Assembly: GCA_001574975.1 (NCBI GenBank)
Contig: KQ965780.1
Span: 44,856-108,855, forward strand
From: Gonapodya prolifera JEL478
Taxonomy: Eukaryota; Monoblepharomycota; Monoblepharidomycetes; Monoblepharidales; Gonapodyaceae
DNA: 64,000 nt
Direction of reading: 5' to 3'
This document shows, in pieces, positions 44,813 through 56,726 of the stretch. Made by a program: the position numbers and the translations under genes. Numbering within the stretch: the stretch's first letter is position 1; each line of letters starts with the position of its first letter. A model generated the notes under the pieces. The model was not told the DNA's origin and ran no database searches. It saw only the letters and a program-made list of their open reading frames with translations.

Positions 44813-46407
44813 CTACAACTTCTCGAAAGTGGGCTTCACTTTCTTCGCCGCCGCGTTCGCTGCAATCGCCATATCGGCAGAGAGGTTTGCGTGCGCGCTC
44901 CACGTCGCACCGTACAAGAAACCGTCTGAAGGCGGGGTAAAAAGTTGGTGTGAAACGACCTTGAGAACCTTATGTCATAGCTCGGACCCACCTTCCAGAG
45001 GCCGTCCGCGAGAAAAGTTCATGACTTCCTTCGAACCAGAAACCGCGGTGGGGGATTTGGTGGCGATCAGCTTGGCAAGGTCAAGCGCAGCATCTAGACG
45101 GGAGAAATTGGTTCACCATGACACCAGGTATTGAGAGCAAAATCCTGGCTTCAACGAGATGCTTACCGACCGCAGCGTCCTTGGTGTCGCAAATCTTGCT
45201 GACGACACCGAATTGGAGAGCTTCTTGGGCCGAGAAGAAGCGCGCGGAGAATACAATTTCGCGGATGAAGGAGTCGTTGCCGACAATTTTGGGAAGGCGC
45301 TGCAAGCTTCCTCCATCTGCGGGAATCCCCTTGATGAGAAAAATTGAGGTGGAAGTAAAGGGAGGGAAGAGAGTGGACGAAAAACAAGCTTAAATTTTGA
45401 TATGTCCCTGTGACACATTCTGTGTCCACTCACCACATCGACTACATTGTGCGGAGAAGTAGGAAGATAGAGTGTGGAGGGGTTCACTCGTGGAGAAAAA
45501 GCGGTACAATGACATGAACGAACCTTCCTTCAATGTGAACCGCGAATCTTTGGTGCAGTAGCGCACATCGCAAGCAGAAATAAACTAGCAGCGTGGTGGG
45601 AATGAGTGAATTCGGCGACCATTACATCACTCATCATTACCTCAAGTCCTGCTCCAACGCACGTTCCGTGAACAACGGCGATCACAGGCTCTGAGAAAAA
45701 GGATTAATTAAAGAAGCACGCAAGTAAACCGAGGGAACGACAAACTCACTTCCGCATGTCGTGGCGGTATGAAGCGTACCAATAATATCAGACAGGTACC
45801 GTCGTCGTCCACGGTACGCCGCTCTCGCAGGGTCAACAGGGACCGGCCTGGCGTTGAATGGTGTCGCCTCTGCTCCCAAAGGGGCTGGTGAGTCACGGAA
45901 TACGATGGACTCGGAGAACAGGCGAACGTACTGATATCAAGCCCTGCGGAAAAGATTCTACCGTTCGCGCTCACGACGACGGCTCGAACGTCCGGGTCTT
46001 CCGCTGCAAGCCCGTTGTTAAGCCTTCATCCATCTCGAACATCAATAGAACCTACCAATCGTTTCGAAAACATGTGTTATGTCCTGCGTAAAACATCTAT
46101 CACCACTAACAGATTACGGAAGTAACGGGTGGCGGCAATGACAAACCTTCCACATTCTTGTGAAAGTTCACGGTTCGGTAGACGTTAGATAGGCCAAATG
46201 GTAACGCAACTGACGCGACTCACTGAGGGTTGAAGGAGTTGAGGCTGTCGGGCCTGTTTCTGTTGGCGCAGAGAGGACACAGCTTGAACGATTCCGTTGC
46301 GGAGCCACGGACGAACTCGACCGCGCAGTTCCTCACAGTTTGACGTGCAGGACATACTCCGCAGCGAATTCAACTTGAAGGGTCGCAATGTTGTCGTACT
46401 TGCCCAT
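44813..46407 (-). CDS. Delta3,5-delta2,4-dienoyl-CoA isomerase (ECH1-like)
   Basis: Crotonase-fold enzyme that isomerises 3,5-dienoyl-CoA during beta-oxidation of unsaturated fatty acids. Twelve exons on the minus strand: 46407-46337, 46259-46224, 46156-46147, 46083-46056, 46003-45932, 45884-45750, 45690-45641, 45584-45524, 45441-45434, 45329-45167, 45093-44992, 44925-44813. The third is 10 nt and the ninth 8 nt. The product reads LNRPDSLNSFNPQMWKDI, AEDPDVRAVVVSANGRIFS, KPVIAVVHGTCVGAGLE, CTKDSRFTLKEVDVGIPAD and LQRLPKIVGNDSFIREIVF. The Asp in EVDVG matches the catalytic Asp of dienoyl-CoA isomerases. It ends PTFEKL; a consensus SKL peroxisomal signal is absent. Its start lies about 115 bp downstream of the NMA111 stop. 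Confidence 0.9.
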
Positions 46408-46523
46408 GTCGAATCTTTTCGTCGGAAGGGAGGAACGGAGTGAGCGGTGGGAACTGGCCGATCGGGCGACTGTGGTCCAATATGCATTGTGGCCAATCCC
46501 TCTTTTCTACGGATATTACAAGT

Positions 46524-49500
46524 CTAAACGAGATCAATGCCAGTACTGTTCATAGTGCCGTCATCGTCTGCTTTGTTCAGCGAAATTTTACGCCAGCCAC
46601 AGTCTTCTCTATCATCCTTGATCCATTCGGCAGATGGGTGGTAGTGGAAGTTCATTTTGATGGACAGGACAACGGGCACCTGAAAGGAGACCCATTCATG
46701 ATGAGGCCACATCGCCCGCAACTTGATCTTAATACATACCTGGTCAAAACTCATTGTTTTCACTCGGATATATGTGTTATCCTGGAGCTCCTTCACAACT
46801 GCCACAAACTCATCCAGAGTTTTCACTTTTTTGCCGTTTATACCGGTGATCCAGGTTGTTGGTTGCAATCCAAACATGTATGCCGGAGACCCCTTGCTCC
46901 TCCCAGATACGTATATCTCCGATGGAAGATGTTTGCTCTGTTGAAGGACAGCTGTGTGCGGACGATGCAACACAGCACCCGCCCAGAATACCACGCGGTT
47001 TGTACCGACGGTATCCTGAATGGTGGTGGGTACCGAAAATTTCATAATATCCTTTTGCCGAACAACGCTCTGAGAAAGGCAACACATGGATGACAATAAA
47101 CCAGGTATAAACAAGCGCCATGCCAGTCTAACTTACAACTTGGAGCGATTCTCGTTGAGTGTTGGGCTTTACATCCAGTTCCGACGTCCGTGTTACCGTT
47201 TTGCCCTCGATTTCGAGCATGATGTCCAGCTCTTGCAGCGCTGACGCGGTGGGAGATCCCGTTTGACTCCTGCGAACCAAGTAGACCTGCCTCCGTTGAG
47301 CATTTGCCTCCTCTACACGCTGGACCCATTCATCTGTCAGACCCATGTGCCGTGCCTGAGAGAGCTGAAGTGGAGTAACTTCCATCGCGAGACCCCGAAT
47401 AATCGGAATCTCGCCACGTGAGAAGAAAGGAATGAGCTCCTTCACGGCAGAAATAGACAGACCGAGATGATCTGAAGCAGTTGTGCGTTTGCACACATTC
47501 GAAACGCCACAACAACACCATCACATACATTCATTGTCCTGTCCGTTCTGGGTTCGCTCGCCCATATACGACAACCACAATCCCTGAACATTTCCGGCTG
47601 CATCGGCGAGCACGCCAGACCCACATTGTTGTGCAAGAGGTGTGTCAAGGGTGATCGCGTCGAAGTTGGTCGATCGAAAACGGGGTGAAGACGATTGAGG
47701 AATGGTAACCGTGCTTATATCGGTAACCTAACGTGGGCAAACGTCAGCAAACCATCGCCATCCATCGAAGAAATAAGCTCACCGTCGTCTCGACAAAGAT
47801 TGGTCGGTGGTTGTGGTTGAACGCCACGAGATTCACATGTTGACCTTGCTTGAGTTCCGAATTACTGATTGGAGCTGCAAGGACTGGAGTCTCTCCAAGG
47901 TGACGCGGGTCATACTTAACAATGGAAAAGTTGTGTGTGGGATGGATGAATAAGACCTTGCCAGGAATCACAACCGAATCTAGTTTGATGACATCCCCAA
48001 ATTGAGCCAAATATCATCGCGCGGATGAGAGTAAACAGCAACAAACCAGCAACGGTGATCGAGATATCACCCAACGCGAACGGTACAACATTTCGACCAA
48101 CTACAACGATCCCATTCTTGGCATCAACGATCAGACCAGCGCCAGTTTTCTGAGGTTGTGAGCTGGTTTTAAACAAAAAAAAAATAGCGAATCTGAGCCA
48201 AGCATTCGGACTCACCCGTGACCTCGGGAAACCATCCAACCGGACAGGCATGTAGTATGACAGCCTAACCAAAGAGCGAAGAAGCTCTTTGGTTGGACCG
48301 ACAACGTCCTCTGGGAAGGCAAAGGTTGCCGTCCGGGGCTCGAGAGGTTTGGCGGGGATAGCTTCTCCGAGTGATTTTGGTATCCAGAGACCAGTTGTAT
48401 CTATTGCAAAAAGATCAGGACACATCAGAAGGAGACTTCTTGAATATAACTTACCGTTTCGTCGCCATTCCCGAAACCCAGTCCAGTGGCGCTCCACAGT
48501 CACGACAGACACAGATTGCGAGTGTACATCGGCGATTGAATAAAAAGTAATGGGAATGCGTTCCCGATCCGGAATTGCTTGGAAAGCTTCAATTAAGGCA
48601 TCAAGGTTCGGTGTCGGTTTTCCCTAGAATACGGACCGCAATCTCAGCAAGCTGTACTATGTGCCCAACAATCTCGAAGACTCACATCGACTGAAGTGAC
48701 GATCCAACCGTTATCAGGTCCTGTAAGGAGTGGATACAACTCAGTGGCGAAGTGGGGACAGCTCACAGCGAGGTCTTACCGTCCAAGCGGAGCATTCCAG
48801 CAGGGTCACATACGTAACAACCCCGAACAGGTACACAGTACTGTCGCGCAAGCTGATAGGAAAGGTCGTTCACCTTTCCACCGCCTATTTCAACCAAGCG
48901 GTTTGGAGTACTTCGCGAGGGACAGCAGCACGTTAAGATCAACACAGCGATTCAAGCTGCAGAGCTCGGGTACTCACATCGAATGCAAGTTCTGGACTAG
49001 GATAGTCTGCTCCACCTCATCGCCACCTCGTTCGATTTTGACCTTGATCTCGCGCCCCACATTGTCATCAAACAATGCTTCCAAATCCTCAAACTTCGTA
49101 ATGACACGACCATTCACAGCGGTAAGAACATCGCCCTCTTCGATTTTTCCTGCCCCAGGACCCTCAGGGAGGACCGTTTCTACCACCAACATGCCCACTT
49201 CCTTGGGGAACAGCGAGCGAACCAAAGCCTCGGTCGCATCACTGGTACCAAGACGGCGGACTTCGTCGAAAGGGCGATATGTAAACTGAGTCTGAATGGT
49301 TCCCCTCGGCGGTATTTCATTTCGCTTCAAGACTTCAAGCGCTCTAGCTACACGTCCCAAAGGAAAAAAGAAGTCTGTCGCGGCCTTGCTATGACCTCCA
49401 GCCTGAAAAAATCAGATTGTAGGACAAACGACTTGAGCTATAGGACTCGTGTCATCTCACTTGGAGGGCTACCGCATTGCCGTCAATGTCCAGAACGGGA

Positions 49501-50554
49501 GATCCTGAGCTGCCACCGCTGGTGCTCGATGCCGCTTGAAGGTAAAAAGTGTTGAAGTCGTTGTACGTGAGATCGCCGTAATCTTCACGAAAATAGTTAG
49601 AGCGCCAGCCTCAACGCGAAACAAATTAAGCAAACCTGGAGCGTTGCGATCCAATCTGGAAATAGATCCCGCCAAGATTGAAAGTTTCTATCGCAGTCGA
49701 TTAGCGTAGGTCGAGCTAGTCGCTTCCGAAAGGCACTTACTTCGCCCGCATCGTTCCCGACAACTCTGATGTCCAGTCCAACTCGCGCCAAGTCAGGGCG
49801 CAGAGGAATGGACGCAACCTCCATATGTCGAATCTTCGAAGGCTCGTACCGAAGGAATCCACTGCAGCCACGACGAACATTTTAGCATAACTTGGAAACA
49901 AAGAGGTCAGAAACTCCGACTTTATACTGACAAGTCGTGTATTGGATCACGGTAGATGGGGTAAACCTTTTCAAAAACAAGTGTCATAGGTTTGCCAGTC
50001 GCAACAGGCGAACGAACCGTCTGCTACGAACCGAAACCTCCTCGTGATCATGAAAAATGGCTTCCGCGACAGAAGGTCCAGAGCAAACCACTGATACAAC
50101 GAAAGATCGTGACACGCTCATCTTGGCTTTTGTACAACAACGCACCGTGCCGATTCGTCAGGATGATGCCGAGTTCCGCGTCAACCACGAATCCCGAAGC
50201 TTCGCTAGTATCCGGTCCCTCAGTATCTTTCGTGCCAATCACCGTATGAGCGTTAGAGAGGTGCTACATATGGTGAAGAACCCTGAACATCTTGCACCCA
50301 CCGAAGGCCATCACTTGGGAGAAGCGAACCGAAACAACAGATTTGACGCATTTTTCAATCGTTGATTGCCATTTTGGCTGGTGAGAGATGGGGAACTGTA
50401 TGGGCGAGTCGTTGCCCGCATTCTCCTCTGTAACATCGCCATTGTCTGAGCCGCTCTCCATGCGCATCTTCCGTGGAGCAGCATCCTGAGAGCTCGACAA
50501 AGTCCGCTTGCGCTTCGCACCGGATTTTACTGGCGAAGTACTCTCTGGATTCAT
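46524..50554 (-). CDS. NMA111: Nma111-type nuclear HtrA serine protease
   Basis: Large PDZ-protease of the HtrA2/Omi family, in yeast a nuclear pro-apoptotic serine protease. The gene starts at 50554 ([17 protein letters not shown], a basic nuclear-targeting-like leader) and ends at 46524, with many short introns. Recognisable blocks in order: [25 protein letters not shown] with the catalytic His, [19 protein letters not shown] with the catalytic Ser, the first PDZ ([26 protein letters not shown]), then the degenerate second protease half ([34 protein letters not shown]). Later PDZ-like units follow (LELPTTW-type region reading [19 protein letters not shown]) and the end [15 protein letters not shown]. 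The tandem protease-PDZ plan distinguishes Nma111 from bacterial DegP. Individual exon ends were not all fixed. Confidence 0.9.
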
Positions 50555-50640
50555 CGAGTTTTGCTTTCTCGACGACCACTCTCAAGTCATGTATGTAAAT
50601 CAATGCAATGAAAATCTACATAGTCCCCACCAAAGGTCTT

Positions 50641-51685
50641 CTAATCCTCCCCAGCAGGCGCCTCCTCTTCCAGTATACGTAGAAGCTTTATTCGCATCTC
50701 CGTCACCTCATCACCTCGCAGGACATCGGAAACAAAGCTCGCCGAAACAGCCAGCTGGAGCTATCGAGGACCAGTACGAAAACAAAACACAAGAAGGAAG
50801 AAGAAGGAACGAAGCAACCGTTTGAAAGACTTGTGTCATCTGAGGCCGGGTAACACGCACCATTTCGCAAGCCCCACGGACCACACCACACAAAATGTTT
50901 GAGTACCACAGTTCCCCAGCGGCGTCCGGAGGCAGCTCGACGTAGTCAGCTAGGGGGTTCTCGTCGAAGATGAGGGACACTTCACGGGAGTCCGCCGTCC
51001 CCTGCGCGACAGTTGGTGTGATGTTGAGGAAGGATTTGAAAGCGACCTTCACAATAGCATGAGCATTATTGTCGCAAAGAGACAAAACGGGGCCGCAAGA
51101 ATAAGAGCGACCCTGAGCGTTGCGAAAGCTGTTTGGAATATCGTGTCCTGTTGCCAGTTGCACGCCACTGTCCAAGCACGTCCGTGACCTTCTCCTCCTT
51201 CCACCTGAATCACAACGCACCTTTGCTATAACCTCCCCCGCCTCCCTCATGTCCTGACACCTCCCCAGCCCACTTTTCGCGATGAAGTCCTCCACCAACC
51301 GCGTTCCGATATTGTACCCCATCTTATCCAGCTGGCGGTTCACCTCGGCGTAGTCCTGGTGGTCGCGCATGAGTTGCGCGACGAGAGAGCCGTACGTTAA
51401 CGTGAAGAGCTCAGCTGACTGGAGGGTGTCGCGGGAACGAGAGCCAGGACCGTGAAAAACGGGGTGATTTCGATCCGTGGCGGCAAGATGGCGCCAGTGC
51501 CGAGGAGGATCATGGGTACGTGCCCGAAAAGGCGGCAAAGATCGATGAATTGAGGTGAGCGCGGTCGCGATGGGTGAGCGTTGGCTACACAACGCGAGGT
51601 AACACACGATTTTGTCCACCCGGGATTTCCACAGGTCCTCGCCGATGCGCGCGTAGTTCTTTGGGGCTGCTGTTGTGGCTGCCAT
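50641..51685 (-). CDS. BET3: TRAPP complex subunit Bet3
   Basis: Core subunit of the TRAPP vesicle-tethering complexes acting as Rab/Ypt1 exchange factor at the early Golgi. It starts at 51685 ([17 protein letters not shown]), spliced through KSRVDK to [18 protein letters not shown], then [19 protein letters not shown] and [12 protein letters not shown] further splice leads to [48 protein letters not shown], and a last exon [18 protein letters not shown] ending EEEAPAGED with the stop at 50641-50643. Length and motifs match Bet3/TRAPPC3 closely. It is transcribed toward NMA111, whose start lies 86 bp further on. Confidence 0.9.
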
Positions 51686-51834
51686 GTGTTGCGAGCGGTT
51701 ATGGGCCGGGGAACTGGAACGATCCCCGTCAGAGCCGTGAAAGTAGATTAGTGAATTCGCTCGTTCGATCCTCTCAGTACAATCGCATTTCATAGTTGTA
51801 AATGAATAATGTCGACTCTATCGCAGGACGCCAT

Positions 51835-52120
51835 CAGTTCTTCCCATCCCCCTGACTCAATGTTGGTTGCGACATTTCGACGCTGTACGCCAGGTACAGC
51901 ACTATGAGAATCCACGTAGCGATGACTACGAACAAAATCGTCTGTCAAGAATGAAACGAGGTGAGTGCGCTTAATGAAATCAGAGTGCGGGGGTATGAGA
52001 CACAAACTTTAGAAACTGCGCACCAATCGATACGCCTTTCGGGAGGAGAAAAGTGTTAATGAAGACGGCACAGGCTAATGGACAAAGCGTCGCGTGAGAT
52101 GGAGCCCACCCTCGAACCAT
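51835..52120 (-). CDS. Small membrane protein, about 74 residues
   Basis: Two exons on the minus strand. The first runs from 52120 (MVRGWAPSHATLCPLACAV) through INTFLLPKGVSIGAQFLKF. The second begins TILFVVIATWILIVLYLAYS and ends SQGDGKN with a stop at 51835-51837. The intron starts GTGTCT and ends TTGACAG, and keeps frame. One strong transmembrane helix in exon 2 and a weaker hydrophobic segment in exon 1 suggest a small ER- or Golgi-type membrane protein. I do not recognise the family. The evidence is the clean splice and hydrophobicity pattern; no conserved motif confirms it. Confidence 0.5.
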
Positions 52121-52221
52121 GGACGTGCACCACAGAGGTGCGTCTTTTAGAAGTAAAATATGGCAGTCTGTTTTAGTATATACACTATGAATGGCACCAC
52201 AATCTCAGTTCCCCGATCAAA

Positions 52222-53256
52222 TCAGCGTGCCCCGCCGCTAACGTCGACGAGGATATTGGGATGTGAGAATTTCGCAATGTCTGTTTCGAGCCTCTTCAGA
52301 CGCTGCTCGATCGATACTTTCCTGCAAGACAAGGGGTGATTCCCCCACGTCACACAAACACTAACACTACATGCAGGCGTGCGTAGCGTACCTCGTGATT
52401 TTGGGGATCGTGTCTACGGTCAAGCTCAGTTTGCCGTACTCTTCGTTCAGTTTGCTCCAGTTCATTCGAAGTCCCTCCAGGATTTTGAGACGCTCGTCTT
52501 CCGGAAGGGGGAGAAGACCTGTGCTCAGTGCTTCTTGCTGTTGCTGGTGTGCACGTGCTTCTGAAAGCATCTTTTTGGGGCGAAAGATCCCGTCAGTGTA
52601 GTAGGGGAAGGTTCACCCCCGTCCACATGAACGAATGCTACCTTCTGGGCGACTTCCGAATCCTTCTTTCGTTTGTCCAAGTACTCGGGGTTCCGTCCGT
52701 AGTCTTTCTTATTTGTGAAGCGTTGAGCAGGTACAGGAACTTTCTTGGGAGCTATCGTACTTTGATGAAGTCACGCTGTCGACCCAGACATGACAGCGTA
52801 AACCCACTCGAGTTGATGTTATCCAGCGCGTTGAGCTTCACAAAGTCCCTGTTGGTGGCGCTTGCGAGTCTGCCATTGTCGCTTGGTAAGGATGCTTTTC
52901 GTACAGTCCGATCGCGCTCTCCCTTTCCAGAAGCTGAAGTCCAGCAACGGACACATGGTTGGTACATAGCCTTGGCGCAGATCATTCAATTTGGACTCGC
53001 CTGCTTTCGCATCTAACCTGCGGTCTCCCTCGCCCTTGCGGAGGAAGTTGTCGGGCGAAATCGCGGAGCCATCGGGTCTCTCCGGCCCCATAATTGCATG
53101 CGGCTTCTTTGGGATCTTGAACTTCTCGCGCACTTCCTCTGAATACTTTGAGTGGTAGAGTGGAGGCTTCGGGGGCACTCTGTGCTCGACGGGGATGATG
53201 CGATACACGGACTCATCGAACGGAGATCCGTGGATGCCGTGCGTTGATGGACTCAT
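52222..53256 (-). CDS. ENKUR: Enkurin domain protein
   Basis: Enkurin is an adaptor known from sperm and motile cilia (TRPC and calmodulin binding; inner junction/axonemal protein). The start at 53256 gives MSPSTHGIHG, then the conserved N-terminal segment ESVYRIIPVEHRVPP, PHAIMGPERPDG and PDNFLRKGEG. Later exons give PVPAQRFTNKKDYGRNPEYL, then LPEDERLKILEGLRMNWSKL, NEEYGKLSLTVDTIPKIT and, across a GT-AG intron, RKVSIEQRLKRLETDIAKFS ending at 52222. Both the N-terminal motif and the C-terminal enkurin domain (EEER/LKxNW...TDTIPKK pattern) are kept, so this is a full-length ortholog rather than a domain fragment. It is divergent from the CRAL-TRIO gene with a 150-bp shared promoter. Confidence 0.88.
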
Positions 53257-53405
53257 TTGGATCACGCAGCAGTGTGTTTGATGGTGCGGGGATCAGACGG
53301 GTTCAACGATTTGGCGTGATCCCCTGCTTGCTATGGTCAGCAGTGCAGCCTGTGAAATTTCTCCGAGCCCGGAGACTCAACCTTTCCACTCTTCATTCAG
53401 TGGCA

Positions 53406-54552
53406 ATGACCAGCGAGACATCAGCAGAAACGCACAAAGATGCGCAGCCTTCGCAGCCCACAAACTCACCCATTCTCGCTCCCAAAAATCCTCCCGCAGC
53501 GAACCCAAACCCAAATCCGACGGAAGGTCTGTCGGAGCCGCAACTGGCCGCGCTTTCCACGTTCCAAACCGAGCGTCTTCCGAAACTACTGAGCGAAGTT
53601 CGGGATGCCCACCCAGATGTCACTGATGGCGAACTGTCCAGCAACTGCGATACCCCTTGTCTATTGCGATACTTGAGAGCGAGGAACTTTGACGTAACAA
53701 AGGCAGCAGCGATGCTTTCTGCGACATTGAAGTGGCGTTTCGGCACATATAAGCCTCATACCGTGACCAAAGAAGAGGTGGAACAAGAGAGTGGCGGGAA
53801 CAACTACGTTTCGGGGTTCGTAACAATGCTATTTAATGATATCTCGCCATTTCAACACACATACTTATTTGGCGTCTGGACGCTAACAGATTCGATAAGC
53901 ATGCGCGGCCAATCATGTATCTCAAAAAGCGGGGTGTCGTGAAGGACCCGGTGCTCAACGTCCGGTTGCTCATGTCCATGGTGGAGTTCGCCGTGACGGT
54001 CATGGCGCCTGGAGTTGGTCAAATGGTCATCATCATGGGTGAGCAGATGTCATCATTTTGACCATTATGAAATTCGAAGGCATCTCACGTTGCTCGTTGT
54101 GAAGACATGAAAGAGTACACCTGGGCCAATCGCCCACCGGCAAGTGTCACAATGGACACACTCAACTTTCTCTCCAACCACTACCCCGAACGTCTCGGCA
54201 AGTGTTTCATCGTGGACGCTCCTTGGGTCTTCAGCACACTGTGGAATGTGAGTCGCCCCAACCATTAGAGCTCGTGCCTTACCCAGCACAATACTCAACC
54301 TTCGTTGCCCCGACATTGCAGCTCGTGAGACCATTCCTCGACCCCGTCACGGCGGCCAAGATCTCCTTCATCACGACATCACCAGACGCGACGAAGACGA
54401 CCGAGAAAGTGGCCGGCACCGAGAAAGAAATTCTCGAAATGATTGATGCGGATCAGTTGGAGCGACGGTATGGGGGAACGCTTGATTACCAGTACGATAA
54501 CGACGTGTATTGGAAGAAGAGGGGAGAGGTAGAGTCGGCATCCCGCAGTTAG
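53406..54552 (+). CDS. CRAL-TRIO (Sec14-like) lipid-transfer protein
   Basis: Phosphatidylinositol/phospholipid transfer family. The start at 53406 gives MTSETSAETHKDAQPSQPT. An N-terminal CRAL-TRIO helix region follows (LLRYLRARNFDVTKAAAML, LKWRFGTYKPH). Splicing with phase 2 at GG/GTTCGT yields NNYVSGFDKHARPIMYLKK, the start of the lipid-binding core. Later exons give VVKDPVLNVRLLMSMVEF, FLSNHYPERLGKCFIVDAPW and LVRPFLDPVTAAKISFI, a canonical Sec14 C-terminal block, ending YWKKRGEVESASRS at 54552. The family is secure; the exact lipid and location are not. Confidence 0.87.
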
Positions 54553-54737
54553 ATATTTATTGAACTACACATAGATTAGAAGTTTGAAATTTGTGGGGTG
54601 ATTACATAATGAAAGATTAGTAAGGAAGTTTTGGAATCCAGTATTCCCAAACCCGACCCGTCGATTGAGTCATCTTTTTGAGGACCTTACCTCATCCTAA
54701 CCCACATTCAGCCACCAACTCCCCTCTCACACTCACC

Positions 54738-55983
54738 ATGACCGGAACCGCCTCGCCCGCGCTCTCCCTTAACGCCAAATTCAACGACATCCCGCCCATC
54801 ATCCGAGCCATCCACCCATCGATCACGACGATATCAAGGCCCTTCCTCAGGCCGCCCGGAGGAACGCCCTTTGGAGCACGATGCACGGCCGTGCGCATGG
54901 CGTCGGGGGACGTGTTGGTGTTCAGCCCGACGCTGTTGGATCCAAAGGCAGGTGTTTTTCACGATTTCACGAATGGGGGGACGCCCTTTGGTTCGATAAC
55001 TCAATGCAATGACGGTCGCGTCACGAATAGACGAAAGAGGCCGTGGATAAATTGGGATCGGTGAAACACATCGTGCTTCCTGATATTGGTGGGTCACATG
55101 GCGATCACGTGTTTCTCAGTATGGGACTGGAACCGAGCTTTTCTTTTTTTTCATTCGAAGAGCACTATATCTACGCTTCCGATTGGAAAGAAGCCTATCC
55201 TCAAGCCAGCATCTTGGGAGTCCAGGGGTTGAAAAAGAACATGTCCGATTTGCTCAAGTCCAAGGACAAACCCGACTTGGAGTGGACTGGTATTCTGGGA
55301 GAAGATCCGGCAGATAAGAAGTACGGATTTGAAGAAGAAGTGAGTTTTGAAATGGGGGCTTTAGAAGTTCAGAGTGGTTAGCCTAATCGCATCCCTCACT
55401 CTTTACTTTGGAATATAAGTTCGCTTTCCGCTACTGTCCCGGCTTCGTGAACCGCGACGTCCTCTTCTTCCACAAGCCTACCAAGTGCCTGTTGACAGCT
55501 GGTTTGTGTCTGCTAAATGTGCTATTTCTCCTGCACCAACCTGAAGTTTGCACTTTCTCTTCAAGACATGCTGTTCAACCTCCCTGCCAAAGAACAGTTC
55601 AGTCAGGCTCCGCAGGCACTGTCGTTTTCTCAAAAGCTCATGGAGAATTCGTTGAGCGTCGACTCGTGGCGACAGAAAGTGAGTGTCCTCCCCGAATGTG
55701 ACTTCGATATAATAGGTATGATATTCTAATCCTTTCCTATAATACCCAGGCGCTGCTATGGTATGTTTTGGCCAAGGACAGGAAAGATCTCGCTCTTGCG
55801 GCGAAAACTGTCGTCGAAGAATGGTAAGCGACAGTAAATGTGAATGCCATGGCAGGCTAACTTATCACACCCTCTTTCAGGAAACCCGAGATTATCGTAC
55901 CCTGCCACGGGGACGTTATCGAGACCCAGGCAACTGAAAAATGGAAGAACCTTTACTCGTGGTTCCTGGAGATGAAATTGTAA
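54738..55983 (+). CDS. DUF4336 protein (metallo-beta-lactamase-like)
   Basis: The start at 54738 gives MTGTASPALSLNAKF. The chain continues PFLRPPGGTPFGARCTAVRM, DVLVFSPTLLDPKA, then after introns KLGSVKHIVLPDI, EHYIYASDWKEAYPQASI, GILGEDPADKKYGFEEE and FAFRYCPGFVNRDVLFFHK. Last come DMLFNLPAKEQFSQAPQA, ALLWYVLAKDRKDLALAAK and KPEIIVPCHGDVIETQATE, ending EMKL at 55983. The block order (SP.LLD, P....EHYI...W...YP, PCHGD) matches DUF4336, a family with a degenerate metallo-beta-lactamase fold found in fungi and bacteria. Function unknown. Five or so short introns are needed. Confidence 0.8.
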
Positions 55984-56180
55984 CAGAGGCACCGTGTCAC
56001 GTGTAAAGAAAGAAGATTCAATGTGTTTTTAGTTTTTCGTTTTCAATTTTATGCAAAAAGATATGAAAAGGGTTTGGAATAGAGCGTCCAGCGCTCACAC
56101 GTCATGCTTGATCTTAGCACCGTTTCTATCAGTCAGCTGTTATCACACACCACTTCCAATCATCTTCCGCGAACAATTTT

Positions 56181-56726
56181 TTATAGAGCTATTATCGCGA
56201 GTCCGATCAATCCGATGTACGCCCAGAACCACTTCACAGGAGCCGTCTTCCACGCTCCGCTCTTCGAGAGAACCACTACCGGTGCAGTTGCTGTAGCAGG
56301 AACAGCGTTTGTTTGAGTGGTAAGGGTTTTGGTGTCTGTCATAGCAACGGCGGCAACGGTGGGCATGGTGGTGGGAATCACTTTTGCTGGGGCTGTCATA
56401 GCCAGAGGAACGCCGAAGGAGATAGCGGCCTGGGTGGTTGAAATCACCGCCTTCGCCTCAGATGATGCAGACCTCGTGGGAGTTGCGGTTGACTGGTGGA
56501 ATACATCGAATCGCATTGCGTCGGTGGTCGAAGCAGCTTCCGTCGATGCAGCCGTAGACTCAGGGTGAAGGAGTATCCAAGTGTGCGCTCCGGTCTCATC
56601 AGTAGCCCAGAGGTAGAGAGAAGGCCCAGGTTAAGCAGAGCTGACGGCGCCGGAAAGTGGGGGAAGTTTCACGACCATGGCCAAGATACCGAGCACGAGG
56701 ATAATGGTGTGAAGAGGGGTGCGCAT
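56181..56726 (-). CDS. Secreted Ser/Thr/Ala-rich membrane-anchored protein
   Basis: Two exons. The first starts at 56726 with a signal-peptide-like MRTPLHTIILVLGILAMVV. A 51-nt GT-AG intron joins LSGA to TGAHTWILLHPESTAASTE. The mature part is rich in Ser, Thr and Ala (for example STATPTRSASSEAKA) and likely O-glycosylated. It ends WKTAPVKWFWAYIGLIGLAI plus IAL, a terminal hydrophobic segment suited to GPI attachment or membrane anchoring. There is no enzymatic domain; it is probably a cell-surface protein. The architecture resembles the Ser/Thr-rich gene at 38.6 kb without sequence similarity. Confidence 0.68.
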
